Shown piece by piece: positions 34,160 to 50,677 of a stretch of 64,000 nt of DNA (position 1 is the first letter of the stretch; every line of letters begins with the position of its first letter). The position numbers were made by a program, and so were the translations under genes. A model generated the notes under the pieces. The model was not told where the DNA came from, did no database searches, and saw only the letters and a list, made by a program, of their open reading frames with translations. This DNA is from Cepaea nemoralis (taxonomy: Eukaryota > Mollusca > Gastropoda > Stylommatophora > Helicidae), in NCBI GenBank assembly GCA_014155875.1, contig JACEFZ010017895.1, positions 62,001 to 126,000 of the forward strand, in the 5' to 3' direction.

Positions 34160-34954
34160 CAATTTAAGCAAAAGATGATGGGGAAAGGGGAGACTTCGTC
34201 ACACCAAAGAAATAGTGAAAGTCATAACTTATATCTGAACATAGCAAAAACAAATATAATGCATACAAATAAAACTACTATGGAGAAAGAAATATATGTT
34301 AATGAGGAAAGGTTGGAGGGGGTGGAAAATTTCGAATATCTTGGGTCATTGATTACAAACAACGGTGAAACAATGAAAGAAATTAAACGATGACTATCAA
34401 TTGCTCTTCAAAAACTAAAACAACTGAATAAATTATGGAGTGGGACAGATATGACTACACAAATTAGATGTTTAAGAGCATGCATCTTTCCCACATCAAC
34501 ATACGCATGTGAGACCCGAACACTTATAACCAAGCTGAACAGCATATGAATGCCTTTGAATATTAATGTTATAGACGGGTTCTAAGAATATCTTGGGTAA
34601 AGAAATTAACATATGCATCTATACTTCAAGAGCTGAATATTTAAGAGGGCTGGCTATTAAAGACGATAAAACAAAAACAAAAAACACTTATATAATTTGG
34701 TCACTTGAAACGCCACGAGAGTTTGGATAGAACAATAATGGAGGGGTATGTGCCTGGGAAGAGAGGAAGAGGAAGGCCAAAGGGTGCAGGATGTGGCGGA
34801 TGATCTCTAGATGGGTGTATCGGACGCGGGACATTTTGCTTATGATCGAGAAGCTTTGAGGAAGGTTGTTATGGAAGCTAAGTTCTGCAAAGGACATGCT
34901 ACTGAATGAATGAATGAATGAATGAATGAATGAATGAATGAATGAATGAAATGG
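34160..34954 (+). pseudogene. LINE 3' half (RTE-type, family D) with AATG tail
   Basis: The ORF 34175-34393 carries the post-RT EGVENFEYLGSLITNNGETM then EIKR. Further frames give LRACIFPTSTYACETRTL, a VTxNATRV segment, GMCLGREEEEGQ and the end DAGHFAYDREAL. The 3' end is AATG repeats (34905-34950). The RT catalytic core is absent, so this is a 5'-truncated insertion. Confidence 0.7.
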
Positions 34955-35822
34955 TCAACAGAGACACAGAAAGACATATATTTGTTCTTCATAGATTACA
35001 CTAAAGTAATCGACAAAGTAAAACATGATGAACTGATTAAATAGTTGGAAGATATCAACATTGATGAGAAATATTTAAGAATAATAAAGAATATTTACTG
35101 GAAACCAAGTAGCAGCAATTAAAATGGAAATAAAGAAGGTAGTTATGAACAGATAAAGCTAAGCTAGGAGTACGACAGAGGTGTCTTGACACCGGTTCTC
35201 TTCTCCCTCTGTAGCGAAATCAAAGAAACGAGAGGAATACTAATCGAAGGTTAGAATGTAAACAATATCCGCTATGCAAATGACACAGTATTGGTGGTGG
35301 ATAATGCAACAGACCTACAACAATTGTTGGAAATTGTAGTAACAGAAAGTGCAAAGAAAGGACTCTCCCTGAATATCAAGAAAACAGTAACAATGGTGAT
35401 ATCAAAGAAAACAGTGACACCAAGATTTTACATAGAAATAGAAGGGAACAATTCTTAACCAATTGGATAATTTTAATTACTAGAGGGCACTTCTAACATC
35501 AGATGGAAGATGTACCACAGCGATTAAGAGCAGATTAGAGCAGGGAAAAACCCATTCCAGGAAATGAAGAGTATTTTACGCAATAATTCACTACAATGAC
35601 TGTAAGAAAGAGAGTGCTGAAATGCTATATAGAACCAGTTTTGCTGTATTCCAGTTAATCTTGGGATGTAAATGAACAAATTGGGAAGAACTTAGAAGCA
35701 ACAGAGATGCGGTTCTTGAGATTGCCCCGAAAGAGGCTAATGAAACAAGAACACCCTATACAACAATAAGAAAGAGACAAACGCTTTCCTTGGTCGTGTG
35801 ATGAGAAGAAAGACACTGGAGA

Positions 35823-35825
<3 letters not shown>
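34955..35825 (+). pseudogene. RTE-type LINE fragment (family A, second copy)
   Basis: Collinear with 52690-53600: RHIFVLHRLH, KTVTMVISKK, the post-RT segment (about 35560-35660) and cataloguable pieces such as KETNETRTPYTTIRKRQT. More decayed than the copy at 49-53 kb. Bounded on the right by a CA/TA microsatellite. Confidence 0.65.

Positions 35826-35912
<87 letters not shown>
35826..35912. repeat. (CA)n (TA)n microsatellite
   Basis: About 11 CA then about 33 TA repeats. Confidence 0.95.
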
Positions 35913-36312
<400 letters not shown>

Positions 36313-39151
36313 TGTCGCATGATTGAGCACTCCGTCTTGTTCACTGCTGCACATCACAATTTCAAAACACACTTCTCACTAAGGGTTTGCACTAGAGAGA
36401 ATTGGGATGCTAGGAATGTGGCGTCAAGAGTATTAATAGCTGTGACACCCAATGATGGACAGATCATGTGATCTAGGCCCGTTCTGTCCATTGGTTAACC
36501 TAGAATAATCGCGTCGCCCGCGAAATATTTTGGGGCCAGCGACGCTAAAATTCGGCACTTGCAGAGCGACCGGCAAAGCCTCCAGATGTGGTTTAGGTCT
36601 CTGTATGTCCCTCATCCTGATTCAGAAGGAAAGCTTCAGACGAAATTATGCCTGAGTTTGTTTGTTTCTGAGTCAGGTAAAGCTTTAAGTATGAGAGTGT
36701 GTGTGTGTAAGTTCCGGCACGAATATATATATTTATTCTTCTATTAGAAGATAGAAACCAACTTTCAACCAGTCCCAAGATGGCTACTCTCTGCCAGCGC
36801 TGATGTAGATATCTGACGCCCTCTATCTTTCGTTTCCAGAAGAGTGCTGTACAATCACTATGTCTGAAGCTGTGAAAAGAGGCTCAATTATGCCCAGACT
36901 GTTTCCTATTCTTGAGTCTAAATCCCACTGGCTTGCTGACTGCGTTCAGAGCAGGTTTAGTACAAGATAAACTATGATCTGGTGCTAGGTGTCGCCTTAG
37001 TTGCAATCCACAGCGAACCGCCAACACACGCGAATGTGAGAAGGAGGAATGAAAGACTCTACCTCTTATCTTATATGTCCGTGGCGTGAAGACAGATTGT
37101 GAGTGTAACTGTTTAGCATCCATGACTGGTCCAGCATTTATACTGCTGTGATTTATTCAACCAAGCATTTAGCACTCTGACCGAACCACAGTCCAGCTAA
37201 CAGTCCAACACCGGCACTCGAGTGAACGAATAAAAGAAGAATGGTGTTAGTTTGAGAGAATGAGTACAATGTGGTGTCTCATCTTTCTTTCACTCTGTAT
37301 ATATATATGTGTGTTATTGAATGAGAGGCAGTGTAAATCCTCATAAGGAACATTTCACATAGACCTCCACATTCATACCAATTATATGTTAACTTATATT
37401 AACTTTAGAGTGAAATATTTAATGTATGTTTCTTTACATTATTACTTTGATGCAACATGTGGAATGTAGTTATTAAACCATCACCCTGGTTGACCGAGTA
37501 AGTAAAGGACATAATATGCTTTCATGCATAAGCACTTCTAAACTGTCAGGGGGAAATATCACCCCAGTGTCAGAAGAAGTAAGTAAAGGAAATGACAGAA
37601 GAGGTGAGAGGGTATAAACAGGAAAGTATCCAGGCAGACTAAAACAATGGTGGCAGCACTGATTGGTAACATGAGTTAATATGTATGAGATGAACAATCA
37701 TCCTATCCTGTTCCATTACTATGTAGGGATCAGATATGCTGGGTACATCTCATCATTTACTCTCCATCATTCTTTTCTAGCCTTGTCTGTCACTGTGTCT
37801 GTGTCCTCTGTGAGAACATCAGCCAACAGGCCACTATGTACAAGTGCAGAAAAAGAAAGCTTGCCCAATATAATTGCTGATGTCTAATGCCAGTACAAGG
37901 AGACCCACTGTAGCTCTTAACTTGTAGGTACTTCCTGAATCTGCTACCTTCTGTACCTCATGTCTGTAAACCCTTTTCATTCTTGTCCACTGGAGAATTA
38001 TCATCCTTTGGCTAGATATAAATGTGTTCACCATGTTTATCCACCTCAGGTGAGGATGGCGGTGTTCGCAGATTGTCATGATCCAGAGTTGCAGATCATT
38101 GTCCAATAATGTACTCATGATCCAGAGTTGCAGATCATTGTCCAATAATGTACCATGGGACTGCCAATCATGAGCTGCTCAGTAAGATCTGTTGTCAGGA
38201 GTTGATCTGATCAAAAGTCTTCTTTGAGCTTTGCTTCCTGGAGAAGTGACAACATAAGTGATTTGGGGAGACTTTCTAAGATCATTAGGATCAGTTTTAT
38301 CATTCACAAAAGACTTGAAAATTGGTAATATCATGGCTGAAGTCTGATAGACAATTTTATAAGGAAAGACTGTGTCATATAGTTATGCATTCCAGAAAGT
38401 TCTCCGGGATATGTGTAGACTGTTTAATTCCAAGTTTCACTTAATAACTCAACTGAAAGTTCACAAACAGAACATTTGTGTAGTGCAGAGACTTTGTTAG
38501 GAAATCAGAAGGGGTACAGTGATGAAATGCCAGAACTGCCATGAGAGCTTTCAGGAGTTCTAATCTCCATTGTGTCTTAGAAAATTATTCTGGAACCAAA
38601 GTGGTTTAGTTCATATGTCATAATGCATCACTGGTTTACTTCCACAGGTTTTTATTTTGAGTAATAAACCAAAATTAACTGTTCCTGCATTTTTCTGTCA
38701 GTCCATTGTGGTGTGACAAAACTTTTCATTATTATCTATGTGTTTAGTTAATGTAACTACTTCACATAAAGGTAGTATCTGGAACTACAGGTGACTGGGT
38801 AAACACTAATAGACAGCTAAATTCTGTTCTATTGTAATCTCCCAGGTTCCAGTTTACTCAGAGAAGGGAACTTTAAATTTTATTAATTCCTGTGACCATT
38901 TCACCTAAAAGGGAAAATGTTCATAGGTGGGGGACTCTTGAGCTAATTAAGTTTCTCTTTTCGGGAAGGAAGATTTTGGAGGGAAGAAATTAATTTTCCT
39001 GGGAAAACCCCTAGATTTCCAGAGCTATTATGGGTCACTTTGGCTTCCAAGAACCCATCCCCTCCAAATGAAATCAGTCCCATCCTCATAGCTGTACTTC
39101 ATTGTGGGGTAAGTCAGAGTGGGTACTGCTTCCAACTCCCAACATGTCACA
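36313..39151 (+). repeat. 5' LTR, 2.84 kb
   Basis: Starts TGTCGCATGATT, ends CATGTCACA. Nearly identical to 44854-47695. It holds a 37-bp tandem duplication (CATGATCCAGAGTTGCAGAT..., 38078-38151) present in both LTRs, AT-rich TATA-like sequence near 36722, and AATAAA at about 37206 and 38663. Short ORFs (37473-37697, 37834-38145) are shared by both LTRs but carry no known domain. Confidence 0.92.
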
Positions 39152-39690
39152 TTTACTGTTAGGCTCGTCTCGGGGTAGAACTCGTGCTTTCTCGTAACCA
39201 TACAACATTTATTGTTGGTACCACATGGTGGGTTAATTTTGTTCACACCACAATTGCTTGAAATATGTGAATATTTTCTTTCAGGTTTTTGAAGTGAAAC
39301 AGAACTCTACATTTTTTGCGGAACTTTATTTACAATTTTAAGGACCGCATTTGCAAGGCCACTAGGTGGACTTTGTGTAATTCAAGATTCAGAACCACTG
39401 ATTAGAAATCACTTTAGGTCTTATGTTACCAGGTGTAGATCAGAGGGGTAAATCAGAATCTTTATTGTCTAGTGAAGTTGACTTCGGGTGTTTGGTGTTT
39501 TTCTCTCAATAGTCGAAAACTCCAGATTTTGTGCAAGATTTTCCTGCAACATTACATTGTTGATTTGTTGTTTGTATTTCGCCATTGCATGCTTTGTACC
39601 ATTTCAGATACAGGGGTTTTCCTATCTGAATCAGACAGAGGCGACACTTAGAATTTTTTTCAAATATTTGGGAAAGATCTAAAATTTAGC
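39152..39690 (+). other. Leader between 5' LTR and gag
   Basis: About 540 bases. I could not recognise a standard tRNA primer-binding site next to the LTR. A TGGTACCACATGGTGGG word lies 67 bases in and is noted only as a possibility. Confidence 0.4.
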
Positions 39691-40690
39691 ATGGCGGAAA
39701 CAGCTTTACTACGGAAACAGTATGTCGATGTAGGCAAATCATGTGGGTTAAAGGGTCCTGAGCTCGCGAAGTACGTCTCTGACGAATTCGATAGACATGA
39801 GCGTTTACAGGCTGAGATAACCCAGAAGGAAAAAGACAGAGAGGCTGAAATAATTCAGAAGGAAAAAGACAGAGAGGCTGAAATGATTCAGAAAGAGAGA
39901 GAAAGCCGGATAGCTTTAGAGTTGGAGGATAGGAAGCTGCAGGCTGAGATGGATAATAGAGAAAGGGAAAGACAACATCAGTTGGAGATTAGGCGCATGG
40001 ATAATGAGTTGGAGAGGAGGAGATTGGAGAGTGGTGTTCCTACCACCCCCTCCATTTCCACACTGCAGGCCAACTACAGATATACAGACAGAGGAAAACT
40101 ACCATCACCCTGGAGCGATGGCATTTCCTTTGGAACCATATAATGAGAACGCTGAAGGGATTGATCACTATCTTTCCAGGTTCGAACTTATGTGTTCTAC
40201 ATGTGGGCTTGATGAATCTAAATGGTCGGTGAAACTCTCCCAGGGTTTGAGAACTACTGCTTTTGAAATTTTCTCTAGACTTAGTCATGAGGAACGACAG
40301 GATTACGGTGTTCTCAAAAGAGCTTTACTAACTCGCTTCGAAGTCGATTCTGATAACTATAAAAGGAAATTCAGATCAGCTAAGAAGGAGCCTGGGGAAA
40401 GTTACGGCCAATGGGTTGAAAGATTAAAATCCTACCTGCACAAATGGGCAGAGATGGGAAAGTTTGAAGAAACATTTGAAGGACTCCGAGAGATGATATT
40501 GATTGACCAATTAAGGGATAAAATGTCATCAGAACTTCGGGCGTTCTTAACACAGAATGGAGCTGATAGACTTGAGGAAATTATTCTTTTGGCAGAGAGA
40601 TGGGAGAAATCTCAAAAGGAGGTGGGAAGTAAGAGTCGGATGACCAAAGCTTCTCCCCCAGACCAATCACTCAAGACCAAAGAAAAATGA
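39691..40690 (+). pseudogene. Gag of the Gmr1-type element, one frameshift
   Basis: The ATG at 39691 opens a frame with a coiled coil (three EKDREAEIIQ-type repeats, residues about 48-75, then charged RERERQHQLEIRRMDNEL). The frame changes near 40120 and continues in ORF 40004-40690 with a capsid domain: IDHYLSRFELMCSTCGLDES, KRALLTRFEVDSDNYKRKFR and GESYGQWVERLKSYLHKWAE, the retrotransposon gag fold. It ends at 40690 in an A-rich stretch. Gag would form the particle in the cytoplasm. Confidence 0.8.
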
Positions 40691-41624
40691 ACACACCAAC
40701 CCAAATAAGAAGTTGAAGAAATCTGCGAGCACCAGTCAAACTTATATTCAGGCGGCCAAGAAGAGTGGGAAGGACTACTGTACCAATTGCAGGAAGGTAG
40801 GACATCACACAAAAGATTGTCGGAAGAAACCTCCTACCCCTCACACAGTTGCATGTCTGACTCGCCGGAAGGAACGTAAGGTGAGCACTAGTGAAACGTC
40901 CAGAGTGACAACTCATGAAGACACCCATTCCAAAATTCCGGTAGTGGAATCCATCTTGCTAAATGGATACCCCGCCATTTGCTTATATGATACAGGTCTA
41001 AATTATGACTGCGTCGTAGCAACATCCTTAGTTCAGCCAGAACAGTTGACTGAGGAAATGGTGATTATACAGGGACCCTTGAAAAGTTCAGCCAAGATGT
41101 CACTACCTGTGGCTCGAGTACATATATCTTCGCGTTATGTTACTGGAACAATCAAGGCAGCGGTGATGGAAAATCCCGTGTACCCAGTCCTCCTCGGTTG
41201 TCGTTACGTCTTTCTAGGAGAACCTATACAGCCTGTGATAGTCGCTGCTTTGACGACTAATTCTCAGACAGAAAAGACTCCAGCATCGTCGACTCCGACC
41301 AACCCTCGATCAGAGGATCTGAAGAAAGCACAGAGTGCTGACAGCACCTTGTTGCCATGCTTCAACAAACTGCCTAAAGCACATTCACCTCCAAGGAGAG
41401 GCGACATGTATATGAAGGGTGGACTTCTATATCGCAAGGCAGGTAAAAGTGGACAAGAGTATTCTCAATTAGTTGTCCCGTCTACGTATCGTGCTCAACT
41501 ATTGGATATGGGCCACAACTTATCTTTCAGTGGGCATATGGGAATAAATGCTACTATGCAAAGAATTTCCATGCACTATTTTTGGCCCGGAATGAATTCT
41601 GACATCACCAGATATGTCAAAAGT
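40691..41624 (+). pseudogene. Zinc knuckle, protease and integrase N-terminus
   Basis: Read in ORF 40713-41753 (open slightly upstream). The CCHC knuckle YCTNCRKVGHHTKDC is near residue 22 and has correct spacing. A retropepsin follows with the active site CLYDTGLNYD (near 40985) and a VLLGCRYVF segment. After a spacer, the integrase zinc-binding half appears: LLDMGHNLSFSGHMGIN and MHYFWPGMNSDITRYVKS, with its two His. The two Cys expected next are separated from it by the inserted LINE fragment beginning at about 41625. A +1 change from the Gag frame at about 40680 joins the two reading frames. Confidence 0.8.
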
Positions 41625-42295
41625 CTCACTTCTCGTAGAGCATTCAGAATGTCAGCCTGGTCCATGGCGCGTCCGCCCTCCACAGTAGCCTCACCTGCGA
41701 GCTTGTCAGCCCGCTCATTTCCTGTACTCCCGCATGACCTGGCACGAAGATGAAACTAATCTTTGCCAGCCGAGACCGCTCCAGAGGCAGCAACCATTCT
41801 CTTCGGATCGACCCCTCCTCTATCCTCTTGGATCATGTTCATTGAGTCGCTAAGGAAACAAGCCCTAGTAAATGTCTGTGTCTCGAGCCATGTTATTGCT
41901 TTACTTACTGCCATGACTTCCATGGTCAGGCTACTTGTGGTTTCAGTGACAGCACCAGAGTCCTCCTTCACAATTCTCCCTCCGGCCCGAGCTGTAAAGG
42001 CCCATGAGCTTCTCACATGTCGGACGACCGACCCATCTGTGTAGATGACCGCGTCACTGTCTAGCGAATTCTCGAAAATCAACGCTTATACTTCAGCCTC
42101 CACAGCAGCCGGATTTTCTTGTCTGCATTTTCTATCTAGTTGGATGCAAACTGAAAAGGATGTGCAGAAGTCTGTTGGCACTTGCACCCACTCCTCGCCA
42201 GGTTCTAAGTCCTCAAGTGAACACACCTGTTGAAGAATGTCTTCGGCTTGACCCATCCACGACCGTCCTCTTTTAACCTGCTGCCCTTCACCTCA
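41625..42295 (-). mobile_element. LINE RNase H fragment inserted in the integrase
   Basis: About 670 bases of antisense LINE sequence. The minus-strand ORF 42082-41756 is an RNase H domain: AVIYTDGSVV (Asp16), LTMEVMAV (Glu55), CFLSDSMNMI (Asp79). The left end matches the I-like LINE at 27738-27900. CTCA occurs at both junctions (41625 and 42292), a possible short duplication. Neither end is the LINE 3' terminus, so it does not look like ordinary retrotransposition. Integrase coding resumes directly after it (CPECQR near 42296). Confidence 0.75.
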
Positions 42296-42354
42296 TGCCC
42301 TGAATGCCAAAGAGTGACCCCAAGACATAGGACACCCCCTGTCCCGCTTGGGAG

Positions 42355-44805
42355 ATGCCCCTAACTGGATCTCATTTCGAGAGAGTTGCCGTAGACATTA
42401 TCGGTCCACTCCCCAGGACGAGGAGGAAGAATCGATACATATTAACATTGGTGGACGTCTGTTCAATGTGGGCAGAAAGTATTCCAATGCCATCAAGTGA
42501 CTCCAAGCACATTGCTGAAGCCTTACTTGAGATATTTACTCGGATTGGATTTCCCCTTAAAATCCTAACCGACAATGCATCACAGTTTCGCAGTAAACTT
42601 ATGGAAGAAGTCTTTCGGCTATTTCATGCTCGCCATATCTATTCATCTCCCCATTTGCCTCAAACGAACGGGAGTGTAGAACGGTGGAACGGTACCCTCA
42701 TCAGTATTCTGAGAAAGTTAGCTCATGAAAAACCAGAGGATTGGGACACATATATTCCTGCTGCATTATTCGCATACCGGGAAGTGCCGCATCACTCTAC
42801 TGGGATTGCGCCCGCAACACTGTTGTTTGGGAGGCCAATCAAGGGACCTTTGGAAGTATTACTGAGAACATGGACTGATGATCATGCAGATGATACAGTT
42901 GTTACTGCATCTGTTTATGTTGCTGAGTTGAAGAAACGTCTACAACATGGTTGGAGACAAGCGAATGTGAATCTGCGTCAAGCTCGACGAAGAATGACTC
43001 GCAATTTCAACAAGAAAGCAAAAGATAGAGAGCTGACAGTGGGTGAAAAGGTGCTGCTACTACTTCCAACCAGTCAGAACAAGTTGCAAATTGGATGGAA
43101 AGGACCATTTGAGGTGACAGAGAAAATATCTCGTACTCACTACAAAATTTCTGTCAAAGGCAAGTTGAAAGTGTTTCACATAAACCTTTTGAAGAAATGG
43201 AATGAAAGGTCCGCAACCTCCGAAACTGCACACCTGATGGCTATGGCTGTTGCTACTGAAGTAGAACAAGGAATTACCATGGGAACAGAATGTACACTGC
43301 AAGCCAAAGAGACATTTCAGGATGTGGATATCAATCCCAACCTATCTCCAGATCAACAGAAGCAAATTCGAGATCTTATGGCAATGTATGCAGAAATACT
43401 TACCGACAAACCAGGTCTTACTGATTTAGTGGAATTCGATATGAAGCTAACAGATGATACACCTGTGCGAGTCAAGACGTACCCAGTTCCTTATGCCAAG
43501 CAAAATACTTTGCAGGAAGAGATACAGCAGATGCTCTCTTCAGGAATTATATCACAATCTGAATCTCCATACAGTGCTAGTGTGGTGTTGTTGAGAAAAC
43601 CTAATGGTGAACACAGAATGTGCATCGATTATCGACAGCTCAACGCGATTACTGAATTTCAGGCAGAACCTCTACCCGACCAGAATCAGCTGTTCACTAG
43701 TCTCAACACAGCCCAATACTTCACCAGGATTGATCTCAGTAAGGGATATTACCAAATTCCTGTGAAACCGGAAGTCAGACCGTGGTTAGCTTTCAGTACT
43801 CCTGGAGGACACTACGAGTTCAATGTTCTTCCATTTGGATTAAGTAACGCTCCAAGTGTATTTACACGCATGATGAGAAGATTACTTGACCCATTACATC
43901 ATCCGGCCATCAGCCACTTCATGGATGATATTTTAGTTGCTACTGAAACATTTGAGGAGCATGTCGAAACATTGCATCTATTGTTCAAGCGACTTAAGGA
44001 AACAGGTTTGACAGCAAGACCCAAGAAGTGTCAAATAGGATTTCAACAATTGGACTTCCTAGGCCATAAGGTATCTCAAGGCTTCATAACACCTCAAGAA
44101 GGAAATGTGGAGAAACTTCAGAGAGCACCTCGCCCAAGGACCAAAAAGGATGTTCGATCATTCGTCTCCTTATGTGGATTCTATCAAAGATACATCAAAG
44201 ACTTCAACACACTGGCTGCACCCTTAACGGATCTTACCAAAAAGGGGAATCCAGAGAAAGTCATATGGTCAGCTGATTGTGAGAAGGCTTTTACAGCTCT
44301 CAAACAAGCTTCAACAGCCAAACCGATCCTACATCTACCCAACCTCGACCGCTCATTAGTGCTCCGCACAGATGCGAGTAATATTGGAATAGGGGCCACC
44401 TTACTCCAGAGGAAAGGAGATGATCACTCAGAGCTATTCCCTGTAGCTTATGCAAGCAGGAAACTGAATGCTTCTGAACGGAACTACTCGGTGATTGAGC
44501 GAGAGTGCCTTGGTCTAATCTGGGCTGTGGAAAAGTTTCAGGCATACCTGTATGGTAAACATTTTACAGTGCAATGTGATCACCAACCCTTGATGTTTCT
44601 GGCATCGTCACGGAATCTGAACGCAAGACTCATGCGATGGTCGCTGCTGTTGCAACCATACTCATTCCAAATCGAATACGTTCCTGGGAAAATGAACGTA
44701 GGCGCCGACTTCTTGAGTCGTTGTCCAGTTCCTGATGAACCATCAACTTCGGATGAAGTGGAAAACCAACAAGAGGGATCACAAAAGGAACCGTGTCAAC
44801 TGTGA
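42355..44805 (+). CDS. Pol: integrase core, RT and RNase H (816 residues, open)
   Basis: Long open frame. Integrase core triad: Asp14 (VAVDIIGPLP), Asp73 (KILTDNASQF), Glu109 (TNGSVERWNG), a DDx35E spacing. A GPY/F-type module lies at residues 243-281 (IGWKGPFEV...VFHINLLKKW). RT spans about 360-590: MCIDYRQLN, Asp460 (FTRIDLSKGYYQ), FGLSNAP, catalytic FMDD (Asp524-525) and QLDFLGHKVS. RNase H runs from about 665: Asp673 (LRTDAS), Glu715/717 (IERECLGLIWA), Asp742 (CDHQPL), ending VGADFLSRC. It lacks the integrase zinc-binding half, split off upstream, and a small frame change near 42350 separates them. The ATG is simply the first in frame, since Pol would normally be made as a fusion. Confidence 0.9.
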   Translation: MPLTGSHFERVAVDIIGPLPRTRRKNRYILTLVDVCSMWAESIPMPSSDSKHIAEALLEIFTRIGFPLKILTDNASQFRSKLMEEVFRLFHARHIYSSPHLPQTNGSVERWNGTLISILRKLAHEKPEDWDTYIPAALFAYREVPHHSTGIAPATLLFGRPIKGPLEVLLRTWTDDHADDTVVTASVYVAELKKRLQHGWRQANVNLRQARRRMTRNFNKKAKDRELTVGEKVLLLLPTSQNKLQIGWKGPFEVTEKISRTHYKISVKGKLKVFHINLLKKWNERSATSETAHLMAMAVATEVEQGITMGTECTLQAKETFQDVDINPNLSPDQQKQIRDLMAMYAEILTDKPGLTDLVEFDMKLTDDTPVRVKTYPVPYAKQNTLQEEIQQMLSSGIISQSESPYSASVVLLRKPNGEHRMCIDYRQLNAITEFQAEPLPDQNQLFTSLNTAQYFTRIDLSKGYYQIPVKPEVRPWLAFSTPGGHYEFNVLPFGLSNAPSVFTRMMRRLLDPLHHPAISHFMDDILVATETFEEHVETLHLLFKRLKETGLTARPKKCQIGFQQLDFLGHKVSQGFITPQEGNVEKLQRAPRPRTKKDVRSFVSLCGFYQRYIKDFNTLAAPLTDLTKKGNPEKVIWSADCEKAFTALKQASTAKPILHLPNLDRSLVLRTDASNIGIGATLLQRKGDDHSELFPVAYASRKLNASERNYSVIERECLGLIWAVEKFQAYLYGKHFTVQCDHQPLMFLASSRNLNARLMRWSLLLQPYSFQIEYVPGKMNVGADFLSRCPVPDEPSTSDEVENQQEGSQKEPCQL

Positions 44806-44835
44806 ACGACTGAGACGATAGTTCTCCACAGAGAT

Positions 44836-44853
44836 CAATCTGGAGGGGGGCTC
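44836..44853 (+). promoter_or_regulatory. Polypurine tract of the Gmr1-type element
   Basis: GGAGGGGGG followed by CTC directly precedes the 3' LTR start TGTCGC. It would prime plus-strand DNA synthesis. Confidence 0.8.
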
Positions 44854-49024
<4,171 letters not shown>

Positions 49025-49044
49025 AGAGAGTGTGTGTGTGTATG

Positions 49045-49124
<80 letters not shown>

Positions 49125-49140
49125 CGTATCGTGTGTGTGT
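49025..49140. repeat. (TG)n (TA)n (TG)n microsatellite
   Basis: Compound microsatellite, TA core 49048-49091 and TG 49092-49122. Confidence 0.95.
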
Positions 49141-49338
49141 CCTCTAAAAGTACTGGAGAGTTTTGGTCATAGACCATAACTTTAGGAAGAGAAAATCCCA
49201 ACTGCACCTCCACGTGTTAAAGGATGGAAACATACCACGGTGTGGCAAACACAGCTCTGGGGACCGAGTATCACCGGAATAAGTGGACAACTCTGCAGCG
49301 GAGTAGAGCAGGGCACTCACTTGTCCTGACAGTCGGAA

Positions 49339-50677
49339 ATGGCTGTCAAAGGCAGAATTAAAAGACCGCCATGTGAATGTGGAAGGCAAGGGGAAACCAC
49401 CATATTATCTTCCCAAGATTTCATGGCGACACACATTTCAGAAAAAGTGAACGACGTTAATGGCTGTCTTACGACATCCTTGTCCGGTAGGGACAGTCAT
49501 GAGCCACAGGTGACACCAGACCGTCATCCAGCTACTGATGGCAAAACTAAAACTATAACTAAACTAAATAAATTTAGAGTAGGAACATGGAATGTTAGGA
49601 CATTAAATGAGCTAGGAAAGTTAAACAATTTTCTAAGAGAAATGGAAAACATGAAAATGAATATACTAGGCATAAGTGAGATGAGATGGAAGGGATCTGG
49701 CAAAATTATAACCAACAAACACACAATAATTTATTCTGGAGGGGACACACATGAAAAAGTTGTAGGAATAATATTTGATGAAATAACAGCCAAATCTATG
49801 AATGGATACTAGTGTATTTCAGATATAGTTATAATGGTCAAAATAAAAGGCACATCAATAGATATAAATATTATGCAAGTATATGCACCAACAACAAGCA
49901 GTAGTGATGAAGAAATACAACACTTTTACGATGAAATAGAAATGGCAATAGCTCAAATTGGATCACAAAAAATAAAAATAATACTGGGAGATTTTAATGC
50001 AAAAGTAGGAAAGGGAAACATGGAGGATATAGTGGGGAATTACGATTTAGGTACAAGAAATGAATAAGGAGAGAAACTAATGGAATGGGCAAATAATTAA
50101 TGATATGATAATTGGAAACACATGGTTTTAACATCATAAAAGACGACTATACACATGGAAAAGCCGTGATATGAAAATGCGCAACCAAATTGACATCATA
50201 CTTATTAATAAAAGATTTACAAATGCATTAATTAATGTAAAGACAATGTCTGGTGCTGACGGTAATTATGATCATGTAACACTATGTGGACAAATAAAAG
50301 TAAGATTAAAAAGAGGGGGAAAAATGGTTAAGAACTTGAGACTTAATAAAGAGGTTCTGAAATTAGATAAACAATTTCAAGAACAATACAAAGTGATTGT
50401 GAAAAATAGGTACAATGCAATAGCTAAAATACAGAGTATAAATGAGCAATTGGAAATGTTAAGAGACTCCATTCATCAAACTAGCAAAGAATTATTACCG
50501 GAGAGAAGAAAAAGAGCAAAGAAAAATTGGATGAATGAAGAAATCTTAATGCTGATGGACAAAAGGAAACAGAATAAAAATGACAAACAAGAGTATGCTA
50601 AGATGAATAAAGAAATTAGAGATAAATGTGTGAAGGCAAAAGAAAGCTGGTTAAACGAGCAATGCAAAAAAAATTGA
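49339..50677 (+). pseudogene. APE endonuclease region of the family A LINE
   Basis: ORF 49339-49812 contains the endonuclease start FRVGTWNVRTLNELGKL, then ILGISEMRWKGSGK. ORF 49834-50067 continues with INIMQVYAPTTSSSDEEIQH and IILGDFNAKVGKG, the catalytic Asp-Asn motif. ORF 50171-50677 holds the end (QIDIILINKRF, SGADGNYDHVTL with His) and a Lys-rich linker. Three stops separate the frames. The APE fold nicks target DNA in living elements. Confidence 0.8.

Noticed and set aside
37473..38145. ORFs inside the 2.84-kb LTR, conserved in both LTRs
   Set aside because: Conservation is explained by recent LTR identity; no domain and no coding bias visible.
39218..39235. Primer-binding site TGGTACCACATGGTGGG
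   Set aside because: 67 bases from the LTR edge, whereas such sites normally abut the LTR; no matching tRNA end recognised.
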